DNA of 20,547 bases, taken from Branchiostoma floridae (Eukaryota; Chordata; Leptocardii; Amphioxiformes; Branchiostomatidae). A program made the position numbers and the translations under genes. The notes under the pieces are model-generated. The model was not told the DNA's origin. It ran no database searches and worked only from the letters and a program-made list of their open reading frames with translations. Shown here piece after piece: positions 12,101 to 18,100 of the stretch (position 1 is its first letter; the number at the start of each line of letters is the position of its first letter). The stretch spans positions 8,555,725 through 8,576,271 of the forward strand of contig NC_049997.1 in the NCBI RefSeq assembly GCF_000003815.2, read 5' to 3'.

Positions 12101-15100
12101 GCTCTGATTGGTTCCTGACAGTAGAAGAAGAAATGAAAAGAAGACACCAGCAAGAGCAATTTTATCCATATCGGGAAAACATAATTATTGTGAGCTCCTA
12201 CTGCTAGTTTGTCTGTTCGATAAATCATTTACCATTACACAAGCCACTTCATGAACAAAGGCAAAAGTAAGATCCCGTTGATTTTATTCCAAAAAATATG
12301 TTACTACATCACCACCAGTATGGCAGCATAAAATGTACAGAACTCACAACTTAATGTATGAAAAATGTTTGAGAAGACATTTGAGGACATGTTACAGAAA
12401 GGATCCACTTTTATCTATTACATCTTCATTACATTGTCATTATTATCATCGGTCACAGTTTCCTGCTATCACAACCTAATCAGTAAAGGATCATTAAAAA
12501 AGTCACTGGCACTCAGCTGCCAGCAATTCAATACAGTTTATCTCTGCCAACTTGAATGGTTAGTATGCCAACTGTTTATTTGACCAAGTCTGGCTGCAGG
12601 TTCCGAACCAATGCAGCACAGACCTTGATAATGTCATCTACTGCTGACATGAGTGTTATGGGAAATGTACCCTCCAGGATTTTGAAGTCCTTCAGTCGAT
12701 TGTTAGCACGCTCTACGCGGATCCTCAAGTTTGCAACAGTTTTTGTTTTCTTTACTTTGTCTCTTGTCATGTGTCGCCTCCCCTATGCTGCTGGTGGTAT
12801 TTCTAGTGTTGCATTCAGCAGCATCAGGTCCTCCTGGATTGGAAATCCCCTATCTGCCATTATTTCTATAACGTCATTTGGATCAACCAAATCTAAAAAG
12901 CCACAGTCCCAGGTAATGAACACATCAGAGGCTCTTCCGCCATAGGTCTTTGAAAGAAAGGAGATGTGCCCATTTGGTGTGATCCCTACAAACGGCTTTA
13001 AAGTATTGTGTTTTTATAGTCATACCATGCGGAGGCTTGTAAGTCTAAAGATCTAGGTCTCTCAATAAATATTTCTGTACAATCAATTATGCATCTTATT
13101 CTACTACATTGTTTCTTGAACTGTGGTGGCAAGGTCTTGGAAATTGCAGCTCTACTTGGCCATACTATCAGTGGTTGTAGTGTAACAGACAGGAAGCGAA
13201 CCCAAGTGTTGGCAATCTGTGAGCAAGAACAGTTTTGTCCAACCATGGGTCTTTCTTGTCAGTGGGAAATGCATAGCTGGAAAGGTTGGGGACAGTTGCA
13301 TCATCAAAATCCTTTTTTTGTTCCATGTTTTTATTTGGACATGTCCCTGACTTCCTTTTTTTAAAGTTGATACAAGAAGGTTGAAACCGCCTCGGTTGAT
13401 ATGTTCCATTACCGCAGCCGACCACTGCACACAGCCTCATGTTGAACTCCGGCACCTTAAAAAAAAAAGTAAGAAACATTAAAGCAAATATCAACACTTA
13501 AACAAAAAATACAGCTTTAAAGCGCAATACACTTCAATGCACATTCTACATGCACCCCTCCCCACCGTCACGTTTGCATAACTTGCAGCGACCTTGCTTG
13601 CACATTTATTAGTACAATTTTTCAACCTAAAACACCAGTTTAATACTAATACGGACATCCAAGCCATTTACTGCGATTATTAGTGTACTCGCTGTTGGTT
13701 CTTAACATTTTTTTATCTTTCTAATCGAAGTGTTGGTCACAGTACGAAAGCTCCTCAGTCAGTGCAAGCGGGGTCATGTCCGGACACGAGAGATCACGAG
13801 ACAGTGACCATATAGGCTTTCATTATTGTGAAGACACAAGGTCGTGCATTTTAGCTAACATTTTTACGGTTTATAACATACGTAGGTTAAAATTTCCTAA
13901 TTATGTCTCACTGGTAACCTTTACAGACAAAAACCTGGCTGTAGTGAGAATGGACAAAAATTCTAGAAGTAAGCGGCAAAGATAGATGGCATCGTGCATG
14001 GGGGAGGGCCAGCGTTATCACTAACTGTGGTAACACTTGCTTGGATACCGTCAAAAAACGTACCGTAAATTCCTCTGAAGCGAAACTGAACACGGTGTTT
14101 CAGGTACACAAGGTTTACGACATCGTTGGAACATCAGATCCAGGCGGGTAGCTGCCGTTAACGCCGTGTAGAGGCTAAAAATCTCGACACTTGAACATTG
14201 AACCTGGACACACGCTGCCCTTTCGAACGCGACTTGTTTATCTCACTTTTTTCGTTGCTAAGGAAATTCCGCGCATGCGTACTGGTAAATGCAAATAGGC
14301 TTATACAAGGAAGTTACTGATGTCAGGAGTTTGCAGTAAAGCAAACACTGCATGTGACCATCACAAAAAAAAATAGAATGTAAAACAATTTTAGTTGTAA
14401 AAATAGAATGTAAAACAAGTTTTACGATTTGCAGTAATCTATTTCTCCCTTTGAGAACATTTCTGTTTTTGACAAGACTACTCGTTTTTTTTTTTTACTT
14501 CATGAGCCCAAGATAAAAAGGTGATGAAATAGAAGAGACTAAGTCTTCAATATCAGAATTTCCCATGCCTGTCCAAAAAATGTTGGATCATCACAATGCT
14601 TTTTTCTAGAGAGTCTGCAATTTTACTTAACCTTCTGCTTATCACAATGTGTTTTTTTCCTGTCTACTTTTGCTGCTTTCAATGATTGGACAATCTACAT
14701 GTAGTCCTTTGATGACTTGCTTGAAAAGGCTGGAAATACAAATGAGGAAATAGGGGTATGTGCTCTCAGCCTGACGACAAGCGCTGTCTTTATATTTGGT
14801 TGCGGTTTCTTCTTCTTACTTTAACAAGCTAACTCAATTCTTTTATGGAGGTGTGTAAATCATAAATGATAATGGTGTATATTTGGAATCATGTACATTA
14901 TGTATATTGAAAAGAACTGGTCATGAATTCGAAGTTTATGGGTCTTAAATGGTTTATCATAAAGCAAATGACATTTATCAAGATACAGATACAACAGAAA
15001 GTGATTGGGAAACTAAGGTACAGACTAGTGGTTGGGAGAAACAATTTACTAACTGAATATGGTGAAGTTACATTAAAAAAAGATTATGAAGTGAGAGAGG

Positions 15101-18100
15101 GCTTGTCTACCTGGCTTTTCCCTCCATTCTGGATGGAAATTTGCTTGTGTTAAATGGGATAAACAACAATTCGAACAGAGTCTAAACTTCATGGCATGAA
15201 ATTTTGGTAGGCTTAAAATAACTGATTTAAAGACTAACAGCAATGATTATCCCCTAAGTAATGAGCACGACAGAAAAAACTATAAGCTGGAGACAGCTGT
15301 GATCAACTTGCACACATGGGGGAAATTTTTTCATTGTTGTGTTCTTCATCTTTCCTCTCCATTCACATACAGGATGGGGACAATACCATGGTGTCGAGTT
15401 ACGCGGAGTCCCTGCTCCATGGGAAGACTTACGACCGCTGGTTCGACAAGTCCTTCACCCTCGTCGTGTACAAGAACGGACGTATCGGCTTGAACGGCGA
15501 GCATTCCTGGGCCGACGCACCCATCATTGGACATCTGTGGGAGCACACTATGTACTGGGACGGAAAGGGCATTGGGTAACAGTCATGCTCTATATCTAGT
15601 CTGTATAACTATATTCTTTTTTTAAGTTCCTTTAAGTCTATAGTATATAAGTCTACAGTATATCATCATCACTTCTTCTTCCTGCTACAAATAGATGTGG
15701 AGAGTAGCTAATTAGATGATTTCAAAGATGAAAATGAAGTCTTGAGATATTTGTTGGCTTTAGAAAATAGATGCCTAATCCCTAAGGCATAAGTCTTCCC
15801 TATGTAATATGAGAGTAACTTCAAGTATAACATTAAGTGGAGTATATACTAAGGTAACGCCAAATCATAGCATGGCGGATCACATCATCATTGCACGCCA
15901 GATCGCGGCACACCGGATCACAGCACTGGTTCAAGATCACTAATCTCTATTAGAATTTATTAGAATCTATACATTCTATGTCCTGGCAACAGGTATGGTG
16001 AGGACAAGAACACCCTAGGAGAGGCGTCCCTCCCCCTGTCTCCACCCCTACGACTGAAGTGGGACATCTCTGAAGAGTGTAACGAGGTGATCGAGTCCCA
16101 GCTGGTCACGGCGAATGCGCTGTCGGAAGACGTGGACATGCAGCTCATGGCCTTTAAGCACTACGGCAAGGATGTGTGCAAGAAGTGCCGCATCAGTCCT
16201 GATGCCTGGATCCAGATGGCTCTGCAGATGGCTTACTTTAGGGTAGGTGGAACTATTCTTCTGGTGACCTTTCCATTGTAAAGACATGCAGCTGATGGCC
16301 TTCAAGCACTACGGCAAGGACGTGTGCAAGAAGTGCCGCATCAGTCCCAATGCCTGGATCCAGATGGCTCTGCAGATGGCGTACTTTAGGGTAGGTGAAG
16401 CTATTTTTCCGGTGACCTTATAATTCCATTGTAAAGACATGCAGCTCATGGCCTTTAAGCACTACGGCAAGGATGTGTGCAAGAAGTGCCGCATCAGTCC
16501 GGATGCCTGGATCCAGATGGCTCTACAGATGGCGTACTTTAGGGTAGGTGAAACTATTCTTCTGGTGACCTTATAATTCCATTGTAAAGACCTGCAGCTC
16601 ATGGCCTTCAAACACTACGGCAAGGACGTGTGCAAGAAGTGCCACATCAGTCCCGATGCCTGGATCCAGATAGTTCTTCATCTTCAGATGGCGTACTTTA
16701 GGGTAAGTGAAGCTATTTTTGCGGTGACCTTTCCATTGTAAAGACATGCAGCTAATGGCCTTTAAGCACTGCACTGCGGACGCCTGGATTCAGATGGCTC
16801 TACTGTCACAGATGGCTTACTTTAGGGTAAGTGACCTTTCCACTGCAAAAAAGTCACTATTAGCATTTACTCAGACAAGCAACTGGATATGGTTTTGGAA
16901 ACGGTCAGACGTTTCAACTACTATCCACTTTTTGGCGTATCTTATTATCTGGTTGTCTAACCTACATCGATGTATCAACTATCATGACAGTATGGATCTC
17001 CCTAGATGACTATGGTAGCCTGGTATCCAGCCGTTTTCTAGCACCAGAGTCTCTTCTTCCTCTTTGTATTTGTGGCGTAGCCTGGTATCCAGCCGTATTA
17101 CAGCTCTCAAGGGTCTTCTGTCCTCTCCGTAAATAGGTATTTGTGGAGAAGACAGGAGAGACTTGGGAGCTATAATATGTTTTTTCTCAAACCAGAAGTG
17201 AAATATACAAAGTTATTCTAGTATTGACACAGTCATCACATCAATGATTTTCTGTCAAGGGGTTGGTATGTCACAATTGTCAGGGTGTTCAATTCAGAGA
17301 TTCTGGAAATTGCTGACATGCCACCAAACTTGCGCCCTTGGGAAAGGCACTTTACACGACTTTCCCCACATCATTCAGGTGAAAATGAGTACCTAGCTTC
17401 AGTAATGATCACTGCCTTTTCTGCACTCCAGGACCAAAACAAGTTTGCTCTGACGTATGAGGCCTCTATGACCCGCCTGTTCCGTGAGGGTCGGACTGAG
17501 ACCGTGCGCTCCTGCACCATGGACTCTTGCAACTTTGTACGTGCCATGGAGGACCCCACCAAGACTGTACGTGTGCCCAAAGTCAATGTCTCTTTTTGTG
17601 TGCTTTTGGTATTCAAGGTGTTGGAATGTGTGCTATGATATAGCATTTCATGTTGAACTAAAACTAACAAAGTTTGACACACTCTTAGCTTGTCTACTGC
17701 TAAGGTCTTTTGTAGAATACCAGTGTTGTAATGGTAATCGCTCAACCCCAAATACTTTAAATTCTTAAACTTTTGCAGTACACGTAGTTTCATCAACACA
17801 CAAACTCTCCACTGTAGATTCATGGTTCCATAAATGTGCCTCTGTTCTAATATGACTACAGTAAACTGTACTATTGAATTTTTTAAACTTTGAATTTGAT
17901 TTTGAAACCCAGCAAAACCTCATTTAATACATTTACTGTTAAGTCAAATGTATTTGCTGTATCTGCACCTTATCAAGAACTTTTCATTCAGGCTCTTATT
18001 TGAATTTCTAGAACGAGGACCGTATCAAGCTGCTGCGACAGGCAGCCGTCACCCACCAGAACTCCTACCGTAACTGCATGACTGGGACAGGCATCGACCG

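Larger units (their letters stand above)
16136..16842 (+). repeat. Tandem array of the exon 10 3' end and donor site
   Basis: Five units (the first is inside the real exon) start ACATGCAG or ACCTGCAG at 16136, 16284, 16437, 16590 and 16744, a spacing of 148-154 bp. Each unit has coding sequence ending TACTTTAGG, a donor (gtaggt in units 1-3, gtaagt in units 4 and 5), then about 41-46 bases of intron ending CCATTGTAAAG. From the CAG onward the extra copies are 99, 99, 105 and 75 bases, all multiples of three and all open. Confidence 0.93.

Noticed and set aside
12556-12945. Plus-strand open frame of 129 codons
   Set aside because: It is the antisense shadow of the DDE transposase, whose minus-strand frame shows the family motifs.
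14923-15153. Open frame of 76 codons in intron 8
   Set aside because: Low-complexity, Lys/Ile-rich, no motif recognised; length is compatible with chance in AT-rich sequence.
15299-15599. Three overlapping plus-strand frames around exon 9
   Set aside because: Only the frame giving EHSWADAP within 15373-15575 is CPT1; the others are frame shadows or run past the splice sites.
16243-16281. Read-through of the exon 10 donor into the next copy
   Set aside because: The frame meets TAA at about 16279-16281 before the next unit, so the copies could only join by splicing.
16136-16842. CRISPR-like or mutually exclusive exon array
   Set aside because: The units contain exon sequence rather than short repeats with unique spacers. 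Mutual exclusion fails because the first unit is continuous with the rest of exon 10 and has no GT at the unit start.
17371-17823. Minus-strand open frame of 150 codons over exon 11
   Set aside because: Antisense to the highly conserved CPT1 exon and without recognisable content.
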